This document shows positions 47,216-60,341 of a stretch of DNA of 64,000 bases, piece after piece (position 1 is the first letter of the stretch; every line of letters begins with the position of its first letter). Both the position numbers and the translations under genes were made by a program. The notes beneath the pieces are model-generated. The model made no database searches and was not told the origin of the DNA. It worked only from the letters and a program-made list of their open reading frames with translations. Source of the stretch: Isoetes taiwanensis (Eukaryota; Streptophyta; Lycopodiopsida; Isoetales; Isoetaceae); the NCBI GenBank assembly GCA_021234155.1, contig JAJEKV010000328.1, positions 1-64,000 on the forward strand. Reading direction: 5' to 3'.

Positions 47216-47839
47216 TGAAGTGGATTGGAGGAATTTATTTTCTTGTTTTACATTGCGATTCAACCTGTTCTACTAATTCATTGATTCAACCTGTTCTACT
47301 AATTCATTAAACTTGCTTGGGGTATGGTCACATGAACAGGTCGACATGAACTACTCCCATGTCGACATGAACGCTTCAATTTCAAGAGGGTCACATGAAG
47401 ATTAAGAGGAACAGGAGGGCTTGCCGTTTCTTTCTTCCCTGCCGATTTTTGGATCATTGCCAAGTGTCCTCGGTTTTGCCCGGCGCTTCCGGTCAGGGAT
47501 TCATGTTGACATGAATCCTTTCAACCGAGAAGAGAGACGGCGGAACGGATCGATGTCAATTTGGATCTCTTCATGTCAAAAATCAGGATCGATGTCAATT
47601 TGGATCTCTATGTCAAAAATCAGCATGAGACCCTTTCAATTTTAGTTTTTGACATCTAAGAAGAGATGGCGACAATAGTCCCGAAAAACTCAGAAATCAG
47701 CCTCTTCCAATCTTGGTGAAGCTCTACCGTTGATCTATCCTTCAAACCCTTTTTTTACGATTGGTGGTCTCACGATCTTGAAGAAGTTCTGCGCCCATGC
47801 CTATTTCTCCTCACGAATTGATTGAGCCCTTGGCTGTCC

Positions 47840-49582
47840 AATCCGCTCTTTCTAGTCCTCCGCCCAAGAGTGGCTCAAGCTATGCATGAAGAGATGGCCT
47901 CAATGGAAGCTACTCATGCATGGGATCTCACTGAACTTCCACCAGGCAGAAAATCAATAGATTGTCATTGGGTCTTCAAACTCAAAACCCATGAAGACAA
48001 TTCTATCGCCCGCATTAGAGCAAGACTTGTGGCTAAAGGCTATTCTCGTGACCGCATTGACTATGATAAGACCATTTTCTCACATTTGCTAAACTCACCT
48101 CTATCGAGGGCTCATCCTTGCTCTAGTGAGAACAAGATTTGAAATCGGCAAATGGATGTTAAAAGCGGCCTTTCTCAATGGCCATCTTCATGAAGAAATT
48201 TATATGTCACTGGCAAGAAGGCTTTGTTGCCCTGGAAAATCCCATCTTCTTTGTAGCTCAATGTGCATTATGCGGTTTAAAAGCGAGTCCTAGAGCACGG
48301 TACCACACAATTGACTCATTTCTCGGACTCATTACTCGTTGTGTTCTACCGAAAGTGGAATGTTTATGTCAACATACCTCTTCTTCCATTCTTATTGTAG
48401 TTGTCTACGTAGAATCTGATCCTTGTCAGTAATCAAGTGCCCTGCCTGAACCAGCTCAAGCAACAACTTTCTTGCGCTTTCAAATGACCGATTTAGGAGA
48501 TACCCAAACTTGCCTCGGCCTCCAAATCATTAGTGGCCGTGACAGACTCAATTGATCTATCATTCTTTACCAACAGAAAGCCATTCTCAATATTTGTCGT
48601 CGCTTCAATCTTCTTCATGCATCTCCTCAATTGACTCCTACTAATCTGAACCTCAAGCTCAGCCAATCTATGGCCCCAGCCACAACTCATGAACAAGCCT
48701 TGATGGCCTCTATTCCATACCGAGCGCAGTTGGGTGCCTCATGTACTTAATGGTTAGTAGCAGACCAGATATTGCTGCAGCAGTTGGTGCCGTTAGCAAA
48801 TTCATGGCCAATCCCGGTCATGAACATTGGAAAGCCACGAAGCGGATATTGCGTTATCTCACAGCTACAGCCAACATGGGTCTCAAATTTGCCCCCGGTT
48901 CCAAATCCCATCTTAGCAGGCTTTGTTGATTCAGATTGGGCAGGTGATCCAGATTCTAGGCAATCTATCACGGGCTTCTCCATCATGCTTCATGGCCATT
49001 TGTCACACAGGCCTCTGTAAAAACTAACTTCCGTCAGCTATCATCTTGTGAATCGAGTATATGGCCACCTCGAACCTGCGGTCCGGGGAAGATCCGCAAA
49101 CCCCGTCAATTCTTGCTCGAACTTAGATATCCTCAGAAACAACCCACAGTCTTGTACAATGACAATCGCAGTAGCGTTGCATTGACAGATAATCCCATTT
49201 TGCACAAGCAGTCTAAACACATCAGTATCCACCATCACTTCACTTGAGAAAAGATCCAGGATGGCACTCTTATCATGGAATATCTCCCAACCACAGAGAT
49301 GCCTGCTGATCTCCTCACTAAACCTCTGTGCAAAGATCCTTTTCACCAGCATTGTGCCACACTCGGACTCTTTTCCAGTTCAGCTTATGAGTCAAGCATG
49401 GGGGAGAAAAAGATCAACATTAGAGCAAGAATGTAGCACAGTAGCAACAGATCAGCACCAACAATATAGTAGAGTAGTAGCAATATATTACAATAGCAGT
49501 TATATATTAGTTTTCTCTTTGTCTATAGCTGATATCCAATCCTTGTCTCAGAAGGCTTCACATTATGAGCTGAATGGGGGAG
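47840..49582 (+). pseudogene. 3' part of a Ty1/copia pol: RT and RNase H (frameshifted)
   Basis: RT begins AMHEEMASMEATHAWDLTEL, then IDCHWVFKLK and RARLVAKGYSRDRIDY (47,878-48,060). Later frames give FRFQMTDLGDT and CLGLQIISGRD (about 48,475-48,545), a damaged SRPDIAAAVGAVSKFMANPG (48,755-48,820) and HWKATKRILRYLT. RNase H residues follow (GFVDSDWAGDPDSRQSITGF, about 48,920-48,980), then DNRSSVAL- and HIEVHHHF-like residues near 49,150-49,250. The catalytic YVDD box appears as VVYVESD (48,400-48,417), so it is altered. Gag, protease and integrase are missing upstream: the copy is 5'-truncated. It ends at a polypurine tract and LTR start. Confidence 0.82.
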
Positions 49583-49740
49583 TGTTGGGAATAGAAGGTT
49601 CGTCTCATAAAGATGATCTTCCATGATTGTAGAAACTGATCCTATATTTGGATCAAACCGTTGTACTGACTTTATTAGCCATGCATAAATAGATGACCGG
49701 CCCAACAGTAGTTACGTTGGAGTCCTTTTGTTCCATCAGT
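49572..49740 (+). repeat. Polypurine tract and start of the 3' LTR of the copia element
   Basis: GAATGGGGGAG (49,572-49,582) is followed by TGTTGGGAATAGAAGG, a typical copia LTR start. No second LTR copy is in the window, so the far end of this LTR cannot be fixed; 49,740 is only a lower estimate. Confidence 0.7.
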
Positions 49741-52700
49741 GCGCCTTTCTCTAAATCTTGTCACTACCTTTACGCAAAGTGCAGGCTTTGTTAAATTTCC
49801 AATAGAAGCTTGCATGGGAAAGGAACAATTCACTGTCTTTGGAGCTTACATGTTTCGGATTTGCATGCAAAGTTGTTTGCACAAGATACTTTTGATGCCT
49901 AATAGGCAACTCGCCGTAGTTACTAACCTTTGACATGAATCAAAAGCAACTTTTCGACGATTGAGAGGGGAGGGAGGGGGGAGGGGATCCAAATTTCTGT
50001 TAGAGCAAGCAATATTAATGAAAATATCACTTTGATCATGAAATTTATTGGTGTGCATTCTCCAAATGGTCTAGCTGCGTTTCTTCTTCCTTATTGGGTT
50101 ATACTATATTTCTATCACGATTCAGAACTCCGATGGGCTACAAAAGGACCATTTTGCAATTATCTTCTTTTTTTTTTTCAGATAGGAGTTTTGGTACATA
50201 ATGCACAGTTGAGCTTGCAAGGTACATGTCTTTGCATATGTTTGCTCTTAGAAATATTTTTGCTCTTGTAGTCTTGATTCCTACTCTAGGCAGCTTCACA
50301 CGTCGTCCTTGCTTTTTCCATCAATACTAGCTTATTAATACTAGATTATTTATTAACAAGAATCAAAATTGTTGTACTTTTCCTGATGCTGCACTTTGTA
50401 TGGTGCCACAATTCCAAGCTGCAGATGCATAAGATGAAAGAAGATTTTAAATGACTATCTCTTCTGCAAGCTATTAAGGTATTGCAAATGATTTTCTCTC
50501 TCTGTTGCTCACTAATAACAAGATTCAAACCTTTGGGAGCTTCGAGCAAAATACTAACCTATCTAGCCTAAATCTGTGGTTGTCAATAACCTCATTTTGA
50601 GTACGCTTAAGCTCTCCTTTGATCCAATTTGGTCGCTATGTATGAGAAGCATGAATGTTCTTTATGTTTTTTTCATAGGCAAGTAATTACTTAAGGCATG
50701 ATGTATGTCCTTATAACATGGAGTAGAATGTAGAAAAGAGCCTGAAAGATATATTCAAGATCAAAATTACAATAGGCAGCGACAAAGCTCACAAACATTT
50801 TTTAATATGTAGAGTTTAGTGTGGTAAATAGTTATCAGCATGTAAAATATTTGAATGTGGAGGTAAAGAATAGAAGTAAGGATAGGAATTAGGGTAAGCT
50901 TACATGGCCCCATAGAAAATGGAAAAAAGTAGCAATATGCGCTCCTAAGATATGCTCTGTTGCAAGGATAATAATTACAACTAGAAGTTCAGAGCAAGCA
51001 GCACAGCCCTGTGGGCACCTTCATTCTGCTCATAGATGCAGTCGGAACTAGTATAGCTGAATGGCTTTATATGCACAAAAGGTTCTGTATTCACCTCCAG
51101 AAAGCTTAGCTGTGATAGTTCTTGATAATAGTGATATCAATCCTTTGTTTTAAGCTCTTAGTTGCATCCATATTAATGTTCGTTGTGGCATCGGTCCGCA
51201 ACTGATGCTAGAGCTGTGAGTTTGATGCAACATTAGTAAAATATTCTTACGCTCAACATGTTCTAGGCCATACATTTGCAGGTTGGAGAGCTTGCTGCCA
51301 TAGCTATAGGTGCCACTGTGTATCTCAACAATTTGATAGCAGGGTGAGTAATAGATATTAACAATTTGATTTTTTAAATTTATTGATAAAAATAAGGTTC
51401 CTTAGGGGCTCATATATGTGTTAGTACTTTTCTCACGGGCGTGTGTTTGGAGCATCAATTGATCCAGTGTGTTTGGTCTGCTTTCTTTATCTACTTGCAT
51501 ATTTTTAGTTTGTTGTAAGTGTGACCATGGCGTACGGTTTGGAGGCACCAACACTAGTTTCTAGATACCTTTACTATGAAAGAAGGTGAGTGCCTTGAAT
51601 CCCGGACGTTCAACTGGTATTAATGTGACTGTCATGATTGGAGCAAAGTGCTTTATTGAGGTTGTGAAGCATAGAGATTTTAAAAGATTATTACAAAGCA
51701 ATGGTAATGAATGAGAAGTCGGCATGCATTGGCTAGAAGAAACACAAAGAAAATGATCTTGAATTTAGCTTCACCTTCAATGCAACACTTTGTTGTGCAC
51801 TAATGACAATTATGCAAGTATGATATATGCATAACAGACATATATAACGTTCTAAAGCATAGAGAATTTGTTGTGGCTCAAGAAAGATGTGCATTTTATC
51901 CGAGTATATATGCTGAAAGTTTTAGAGTACGTAAGCATAATTATTGTGGAGTGTTGTGGAGTGTCATGCTAGTTGTGATTGTTATATCAAACTTACGTCT
52001 CAAATCCATTACCTTATTGCAGGTGGAAGCATAGCTTATGTTGAGCAAGTAGCACGAATACAAAGTGATGAAAGCATTTTCTTTGAGAATTCTATGCGAG
52101 CTTCTCACTATGACAAAAAGCCCTAGAAGGATATGTATTATTGTTGTCTTTGTCATGGGGATCTTTCGGCATTGGACAAAAGAAGAGTGAATTTTAAGTG
52201 GAGAATAGAAACAACATGCTAGCTCATGTTTTTATAGTGATTTTGATATTTATATACTAGATGATCCCTTAGTGATGTGGGCGCTCAAACTCTTGTCTTG
52301 TTGTTCAACAATAAATTTTAAATTTTTAGGTTGTAGTTAATAGAAAGAAAGAAAGAAAGAAAGAAAAAAAGAATGATTTTTATCATCCACTTTGAGACCA
52401 ATCGGCCTATGGGACCCGGTGGGGGACTTTTACAAAACTTATTCTTGTCTCCTCCCTCCGAAGGATTTTTGAGGAAAAACCATGGCGATAATAAGAATGC
52501 CATCAAACTCCATACAAGTATACATCATCATGAAATAAATGTATATATACATGTCAAGTGTGTGCCCGGGGGCGTAGCTGATCTCTCTTATCCATGACCT
52601 CGGCGGTATGATCCGGCAGAAATGCGGAAGCCGTACTCAATGTCACATGTAGCGGCTGGGCGGGCCCCAGCCTTCGGCATAAGCGGCGTCCGGATTTGAT

Positions 52701-54030
52701 CATATCTTTGGGGTATGAGATTCATCCTCAATGACTCCCATTTTGACGCGGATTGAGCGAGCTTGTCCCGCATGGCTCACCAATCCATCGTCCGCTCTCA
52801 ATTCGAAGATGATGTGCCCCTGCGAATGGAGGCAATGAGTGCGCCTTTTCATAGGCAAGTGGGTGCAGCGCAAAGTTGGCGTTATGGCTGTTCTTGGCGG
52901 CTAGGGCAGCACGGCCGCCCTACCCTTCACAGAGCCAACCGGTGGATCGATTGCGAGGCAAAGCATGATTATAGAGCTAGTTTGGGCGGATTCTTCATTT
53001 GCCGGTGAGGAAGGAAAGATCCATTGAAATTTTGCAAATTCCTTTCTTTTTCGGGCGACGATCTTGTAGCGGGTAATCCTCTAACGAGGTTTCATTCTTT
53101 GGTGCTTGCACTATGTCTTTGCAACGCAGAACCGCCGAAATGGTAGATCCGTTTGGATCTTTGGCCTATAAGATGAAGAACGAAATCTGCGGCAAGTTTA
53201 GGTAAAGAAGATTATTTGCACTCTATTTTTCCAGGGAAATCAAAATCGTTCTTGGGGAAAGAATTTATCTATGGCCTCCATTCCGCTCTTTCTTGCTAGC
53301 GTAAAGATTGACCCCTCTAGAATTGATGATTAGAAAGATCCTATGTCGAGAATTTAGGGAAGTACAATTTTGAACAAGGGAATTTCTCACTATTCTTTGC
53401 AAAGAGTGGAGTATTTTAGTTTAGTCTACACGGGATGAGCTCGGAGAATGGGCTATATGTTCTTAGAGCCTCCTCATCAGATCTGCGGCTTTGAGAAATT
53501 CTCCGAATTTCTTGATATAATCAAGGCACTCCCAACAATGCGGCCTTTGGTAGATGGCATTTTCTATTTAAGTCTACCTAGGGATAAGCTCCTAGATGAA
53601 TGGGCTTTCGTTCTTCAAGATCTCTTATATCTTGCGAGCTAGGGACCTTATCTTTGCCAAAGCAAAGGCGCCCTCGACATTGCATCAACGATTTTGGGTT
53701 CCTTTTGTTATTCGGGTTATTTCTTTGATCAGTTTCATTTCATGAGCCAGTTGGCTTCTTTTGGATCATCATTTAGATGCTGGTTATGATGCGGAAGGAT
53801 TACTATGTGCTTTCAAGGTTAGCAGCTACCCAGAGCATCCAATAAGTTTCTGCAAGAACAGAATGAAGAAGTTGAGACTCTCCTATAGTAATTCTGTTTT
53901 TTGTTTTGAAACATTGTATCTTTTTTATATATTTAATACAAAAATTACACCCGTTCCCTCAAAAAAAAAAAGTGGGTACGCAGGTAGCATTGCGGGCCTC
54001 GTTCTAATGTGGGATTTATATGACGCTGGT
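49741..54030. other. Non-coding stretch with a GAAA microsatellite
   Basis: (GAAA)n lies at 52,342-52,371 and a T-rich run at about 50,165-50,178. At 52,560-53,030 the sequence is richer in GC and CG than its surroundings, with plus-strand frames but no domain I recognise; it may be a decayed transposon piece. The rest is AT-rich with short frames. Confidence 0.45.
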
Positions 54031-54039
54031 AGTGTACTG

Positions 54040-55330
54040 TCTTGACCTGTTAAAGGGCACTGGCATCTCAAAGCTTGCTGAGGAAGCAAGCGTCAAGATA
54101 TTGCCTCAAGCTAAGGCAATCTGCCTCTATCTGCACATGTATGCACATGTGCTCTTTCACATTCCATCTAGCCAACCATTGCGCTCTCTTTTTTCTCCAG
54201 CAGGCCTTGAGGCACTGCGGTCCCATGGTCATGATATAAGCTAGGTTAGGGAGACGAGCATCATCTATATTGACCACCTTCTAAAAATAGACAATGTGGC
54301 GATCAAGGGCCGCCCTCTGAAGAGGCAAGAATCCCATCTCCTGCAGCAGAATTTGATATGGGACTATAGACTTCACCCCTAGTGCTTGTACCAAGAAGGC
54401 TTTCTGCACCTGCTCCAAGTCATTCCAGGTAGTGAGGGATACTACTGGTCCCCATACTTCAACCCCGTATAAAAGGACATGCTCCACTAAAACCTTGAAC
54501 AGGTGTGGCTGATGGGCCCAATCATACAAATCTGCTCTATGACTATTGTTTTGCATTGCATATAGTGCCTTCCAGCCCGCCATCACTCGTAGCCATATGG
54601 ATGTGTCCCAGTGCATAGTAGAAGGAAACTCCACTCCCAAATATTTGTATGTGGGTACTACTTGCACATTCTGCCCTCGGTAACTGAAGGAGGGGATCCT
54701 TGGTTGACGTGAAGATGATATGAGAACTACCTTAGTCTTGGCCAGGTTGACGTGCATATCAGTCACTTTGCAGAATATGTCCAGGGCATCGAGATGGCGT
54801 TGCATGTCTGCTGGTGTGTAAGCTAGGAGGTCCACATCATCAGCATTATTAATTGCCTGATGATCTGGTGTAAAAGGTGAGCTCCGTCGCCCCCATTATC
54901 AGCAAGCCAACTCTCCAACTGATCAATGTAAAGCCCAAAATCCACGAAGCAACAATATAGATCCTGACGGTGGTTCTTGCTTTCTTCAACCAGAGTTCGC
55001 AATGTGAAGATGTGGTCAATGGTTGAGTGTCGTGGTTCGAATCCCACCGGGTGAGGGCCCGCGACTCTCACGCTCGCCTGACCCGTAAAAACCGGCCGCC
55101 GAGAATCCCAAAGAAGCGATCTTGCAAACACCGAACTGACCATGATTGTTCGGTAATTGGCTGGGCACTGTAGGTCACCTGCCTTATAGATGGGAACAAC
55201 TCTGCTATTGGTCCACTGTAGTGGGAAGCCTTCCTGTAATGGCTTGTTGAACAAGGCGGTCAACACTGGTACTATAGACGGCCCTGCCCACTTGAGCAAT
55301 TCTCGCCACATACCATCGAGGTCTAACAAT
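54040..55330 (-). pseudogene. Non-LTR retrotransposon (LINE) reverse transcriptase, 5'-truncated with an internal deletion
   Basis: The minus strand encodes LKWAGPSIVPVLTALFNKPL, FPLQWTNSRVVPIYKAGD, CPANYRTIMVSS and GFEPRHSTIDHIFTLR, then CCFVDF (first catalytic Asp). It jumps directly to GLYIDQLESWLADNG, so the segment holding the SPTLF block and about 90 residues is missing at about 54,936, in frame. After a frameshift comes NADDVDLLAYTPADMQRHLD (the usual YADD changed to NADD). The C-terminal part follows: VNLAKTKVVL, YKYLGVEF, LLYGVEVWGP and DARLPNLAYIMTM. The 5' end stops near 55,330, where the open frame continues into unrelated sequence. Confidence 0.85.
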
Positions 55331-56086
55331 ACATAAATTAAAAAGATCTCTTTCAACAATAATATTATGTAACCATTAGATCTTCGTTTATTCATATCTA
55401 GGTTAGAAAAGCCTAGAAAAATAGCCACGGAGATGGCAGCAAATGTGAATAGAAATGGAGGCCGAACACAATTGCTCGAAGTTAAGATGGCTCCCTCCAT
55501 TTTGTTTCTATTTTCCCCTTGGTTTTGCCTTCCCTTCTCCGAGAAGGGGAGCGCCGTGATATTTTATTGATATATTCATAGCGACTTCACCGTATACTAC
55601 GCCAAAAATGGGAAATGGACCATTAGCGGATAAGTTACGTTGCTCAATGCAATGTCTTTAGATATCTCACCATAGACAAAGCTCGGATCCTAAGCGCTTC
55701 TGAATTGCCATCAGCTATTCACTTTAGTGTCTCTAGTTATTATGGGAGTCAAAAGTAAAAAATCAAATAAAACTCATGAGAGCTCATCGCCATCACATTG
55801 TGAAGCGAGTTCATGATTGATAATCGCCGCCATCGCCGGGGAACCTGCAAAAATCAATCTCAGTTCATTCTTCAACGTAATATATAAAGATGAGAAAAGT
55901 TTGAGAAGCTACAGGCATTACCAATGTTGCTTGGTGGACCAGCTCAGATCAGCTCGTAGCTGAGATTTGAAAGTTGCATAGCTACATCGTTGTTCTGAAT
56001 AAGAAAGGGCACTCACTCCATAACACAAATGTTTTATTGGCAAAAGATTGATTGAAGATCTTGCATACGATAATATAAGTTAGCGT

Positions 56087-56472
56087 TGTTAGGGAATACT
56101 ATTGTTTGTGAGAGAGCATAAGAAGTTTTCTATGTATATCATGGAAAATGGAGTGATGTGGCATCTACCTTGCTATTCTATGAATTTTCCTAATGCCCTC
56201 AAGTGTATACTTACGAAATCTAAGAGGCGAATTAGGAGAAGTGTAGATTTTGTGCTTCTAAGCATTATGAAGGGCATAAATTGTGAGTAGAAAATGAAGT
56301 TGTTTAGACTACGGAAAAATGATGGTTGTTTGAGAGTATTTGTTAGGGAATTCTATTGTTTGTGAGAGAGCATAAGACGTCTTCCATGTATATCATGGAA
56401 AATGGAGTGATGTGGCATCTACCTTGCTATTCTATGGACTTTCCTAATGCTCTCAATGTATACTTACGAAAT
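56087..56472 (+). repeat. Direct repeat of about 132 bp, two copies 254 bp apart
   Basis: TGTTAGGGAATxCTATTGTT at 56,087 recurs at 56,341, and similarity continues to CTTACGAAAT (56,219 and 56,472). The spacer of about 120 bp is not duplicated within the window. Confidence 0.85.
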
Positions 56473-57638
56473 GTATACGTATAAACTGGAGTGCTCCAAT
56501 CCAAGCACTGGAATGTAATCCCCAAGATAACTTGCAATATATGGAAGGCATAAGAAGTCATGATTAATTGAATCTAGACTGTTAATGTTAATTTGATTTC
56601 TCAGTTCCTCACAGGAGCTTTGATGTTGCCTAGATGTAAAAGGGAGAATTGCTTGTATTGCAATGTGTTGTTTATGCCATATGTTGTTCTCTTTCAGGTT
56701 AGTTTTCTTGTGCTTTACCATAGACGTCCTTGTTTCTCCTTCACCTTAGGATGCTTAAGTTTTTCTCGTTTTCCTTTAACACTCATTTCTAATGCTTAGA
56801 GTTTGTTTCTTGTGCTTTCTTTGTAGTCCCAACTTGTAGGTTCTACTGCTTTGAATTATTTTCCATGTACGCCAAATACAGATACAAATCATGTTTCTCA
56901 TCTTTTGGCTTCTGGAGACATTTACAATTACATCTATTTCTAGGTGCTCTAGCTACCTTTATGCAAACATGCAGGTAATAAGAGTGTTTGTACCCTGCAA
57001 GCGGACCGAAAACATCCCTTCAAGGGATCACACAATACCTTTCTTTCGCAAATCTAAATGAGAATGATATAGGTTTTTGAAACAAATTAGCAATAACAAT
57101 TGTAGTGAAATTTTTGGCTTTATAAACAACATGTGCCCCTTGATTTCAACCCTCTAGTAGAATGATCAGCAACAAAGAGATTATAAATGAAATAATGCAA
57201 ATTTTTGGAGCAGACTATCAAGCTTCGTGTGGTTGTTAATGCAACAAAAGGTGGGACAGTTAATGCAATGAACGTGAGAAGGACAAAATGTAAGATGTCA
57301 TTGATATTGAATATGATCATGAACCCATCTGAACCCACTAAACACTATGCAAATAAAATCCAAAACTCTATATTGTAATATAATTTGCTGGGTCACCCGG
57401 ATGTCCTTCCTTTCACAAAGAATCCCATCGATCCGAGCCATCGGATCGGCATTCTCGAATGGGCGAGCATGCCTCTCTTGCATGCATGCATTGCATGTAT
57501 TTTCTGTGGCTCTGGTTCATTTGGGATCGCTATTTCTTGCAGCTTCTTCATCGACTTCTCATCGGCGTTTTCTCCTCTACCAGCAGTTCCCTTGACTCCC
57601 ACCCACCCTTCCTTAATGTGTATATTATTGTAAATGTT

Positions 57639-57736
57639 GTTTTTGTTGCGTGGCATGCATGACCAGCCCCTCGCTTTTTTGAGGTTGTTTTTTGTCGCGT
57701 GGCACGCGTGACCAGCCCCTCGCTTTTCGAGTTGTT
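57639..57736 (+). repeat. Tandem repeat of about 49 bp, two copies
   Basis: Both copies contain CGTGGCAxGC(A/G)TGACC and AGCCCCTCGCTTTT. They differ by C/T and G/A changes at CG/TG/CA sites, as expected from methyl-cytosine deamination. Confidence 0.8.
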
Positions 57737-58024
57737 GTTTTCTTATCTTTGTGTTCTAGTTTATTGATGTGCAGGTACAACGGGATGCGCGACTCTGTCT
57801 TCTTCGAGGGCTTGGGGTTTCTTTGTGGGGGCGTTTGTTTTTCTGACCTTACGTTGTGTCAAGCCCTTGCGGAGGGGGCTTATCACTAGGGTTTTTCCTC
57901 GAAAACCGAAAGGCGGTAGGTTTTTAATTCGGTGATAAGCTCTCTGCTGGGTACACTTAACCGACATCGTAGAATTTTTTTGGGGTCGGATGATATAACC
58001 TGGATATTCCTGTATTTTTTCATT

Positions 58025-58055
58025 GTGGGTAGCTTGCAAATATGTAGCTACCCAC
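58025..58055. repeat. Perfect small inverted repeat
   Basis: GTGGGTAGCT and AGCTACCCAC are exact 10-bp complements separated by 11 bp. It is a potential hairpin without an associated gene; significance is unknown. Confidence 0.7.
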
Positions 58056-58493
58056 TCTCCTTATGTAGAATTAGATGAATGAAAGAAGCTAGAGCCGTTT
58101 TTCGAGAATCTCAACTATATATAATAGGTTAAAGGATTGGCTTTTTTGGCTACAAGGTTCGATTTGCCTTCTGTTCTAGACTATGGACTATGGGCGTTGG
58201 TGTTATAAATAAGAGATGTTGCTTTTTATTAAAAGACCACGATGCATTTTTTCTTAGAGTGGGTTAAGTAGTCTTGTAAATACTAAAGGTAGGGCTCAGA
58301 GATATATATACGGTTTGGGGATCCGGAGCTAGAGATCCGATCCTCAGGAATCCCAGGGCATTCTCGGCGGGATCCGTTCGGGGACCCCTTTTTTCGATCT
58401 TGACACATGCGGTATTTTTGTCCCGGTCGATCAGGGCCATCGAAACCCCGTTGAATCTCGCCCGTCCATGAGATCCCCTCCTCAGGGATCACT

Positions 58494-59120
58494 TCGGTGA
58501 TCCCCTCCTCCGGATCCGCGAGGGCACGGTCGATATCCTCTCCCGATATCGCCAGCGGTGATCCCCACCTCAGGGATCACATCCATGGCGGCCGTGATCC
58601 CATCCTCGGGGATCACGCCCCCCCGACCCCATTATCCGCCCGGGCCGGTGACTGCCCGATATCCCACGATGTGCGCCCGCGGCTGTAATTGGGTGATCAG
58701 CCCTCGGGGATCCCAGTCGGGGCTGACTGGCCGATGTGGCCACGTCGCTGCTTTGGGTTAAGCGGCGGCGGTTATCGGCCGTAGATCCCTCCTCGGGATC
58801 GCGGCTCGGTGATCCCCCTCCTCGGGATCCGCGAGGGGCACAGTGCGATATCCTCTCGATATCGGCCGTGGTGATCCCCACCTCGGGATCACATCCATGG
58901 CGGTAGTGATCTATCCTCCGGGATCACGCCCCCCGACCCCCGTTATCCGCCCGCGGGGTGACCGCCCGATATGCCCGCGATGTCGCCCGCTTGGCTGTGG
59001 TGGGTGATCAGCCCTCCGGGATCCAGTCGAGGGCTGACGGCCCGATGTGGCCCGCGTGCACTTTACATTATGGCGGCGGCGGTTATCGGCCATTGCGATT
59101 CCGACCTCCGGGATCGGCAC
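58494..59120 (+). repeat. Left inverted arm: two units of about 312 bp, rich in GATC and CG
   Basis: The unit CGGTGATCCCCTCCTC + CGCGAGGGCAC + GATATCCTCTC + ACATCCATGGCGG + GTTATCCGCCC starts at about 58,494 and again at about 58,806. GTGATCCC/GGGATCAC pairs recur every 30-60 bp, so the arm is palindromic at small scale too. Confidence 0.85.
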
Positions 59121-59879
59121 ATTGATTGCTTTTGTGATTGGGGGCGGTATATGGCGTATGGGCGTTGGAGATTGAAGCGTAGACCCACCCAGCGGTCGAG
59201 GTTTGAACTTACCCGGCCCATACGCGGACTGGCCACTTTCGAATGAGGACACGTGGAGGTTACGAGACCATCCTCGGGATCACTCCACGATGCGTTGTTT
59301 CTCTGGTTTCTCTGGCATGTCGAGGTAGCCTGGTAGAGGGAGCGAGAATGCGCGAGGCATGGGCGAAGAGGAGAAGAAGAGAAGAAGTGTCGATTACTAA
59401 GTCATTTCAATGAAGAGACATGCATGCCCATTTATATTTTGAGTATTTTCTCTGACTAAGGGCTGAAATCTGGCCCGAATCACCTCAAATGGGTTGTTTG
59501 ATCATGGCAATCTCCATTGGTATCTGAAGAGCATCGGTACCTACTATTCAAGGGGTGGGCGGATCTTTCTTTGTGGACTGCTACATCCACACCTTAGGGT
59601 TCAAGATTTTATTCTTGGGGAGGCGGAAGAATTCCCAAGCACCTTGCAACTTCTATCTCAGGACTCAGAGGAGAGAGAGTGTTAAAAGACCCTACAAAGA
59701 TTCCTATTTGACCTTGAAGAGGTATAGACATTGTTAGACTCATGTGTTTTAATTGGAAATCATCATTGAGTGAACCAAGAAGTTATTGTGTTTGCTTGAA
59801 GTTATTTTGATTCATTTGAAGTGGTTCTTTTAGAATAACACTTAGGTCTACATTAACTTGTATTTGCATATACAGGATA

Positions 59880-60341
59880 TTGGTGTTCATATGGACCTCA
59901 AGACATGACAGACAAACACTCATGTGGTTGAGGATGGACCCGTCCCAGGGTAGAGCCTTGAGGAAAAGGGTTCAGAGGGGAGAGGGTGTACTTAGGGGCT
60001 GCGATTGCCATTTCACAATCGAGGCAACTCTATCTCCTTCGGAATTTTCACATATCACTTATTATGGGTTTGATCACAAGAATATCCAAGGTTTGCCTTG
60101 TCATGATAAGTCCATTGACCCTCGGCAAGGGATTAAGTTCAAGTTAGCACCTTGGATCTCACAAGAATTGAAGGATTGGGTCCGAGAAAAGCTTGTGCAA
60201 TGGCACACTCGCATGCCAAATCGCATGCCAAATCTCGCATGCCAAATCTCTGAGGCCACTTGGAATTGTTTGGAATTTTTGGGCCTCTACCTCGGTGATG
60301 AAGAACTCCCGGAATTGCGATTTGATGCCCACCTTAAGTAG
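59880..60341 (+). pseudogene. N-terminal zinc-binding-like domain of a transposase-type protein, 153 codons
   Basis: The frame contains RGCDCHFTIEATLSPSEFSH, ITYYGFDHKN, GLPCHDKS and KFKLAPWISQELKDWVREKL. A Cys-x-Cys-x-Phe strand, a valine/isoleucine-rich strand, a later Cys-His, and the SEE/QELKDWV helix resemble the DNA-binding domain placed before the catalytic part in many plant FAR1/MULE-type proteins. The frame stops at 60,341 after ELPELRFDAHLK. No catalytic DDE domain follows on this strand within the element, so it is a truncated, non-autonomous copy. The family is inferred from residue pattern only. Its position inside the long TIRs supports it. Confidence 0.4.

Larger units (their letters stand above)
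55331..58285. other. Non-coding stretch with small duplications
   Basis: I see no recognisable gene. It contains two direct repeats and one perfect small hairpin, listed separately, and AT-rich sequence otherwise. Confidence 0.5.

Noticed and set aside
55020-55060. GGTTCGAATCCCACC, resembling a tRNA T-arm
   Set aside because: No cloverleaf surrounds it. On the minus strand it encodes VGFEPRHSTIDH, a conserved block of the LINE reverse transcriptase.
58497-59252. Several ORFs of 60-113 codons on both strands (also 61,726-62,802)
   Set aside because: They are products of the GATC/CG-rich repeat arms, which lack stop codons in many frames. They show no domain and repeat with the unit.
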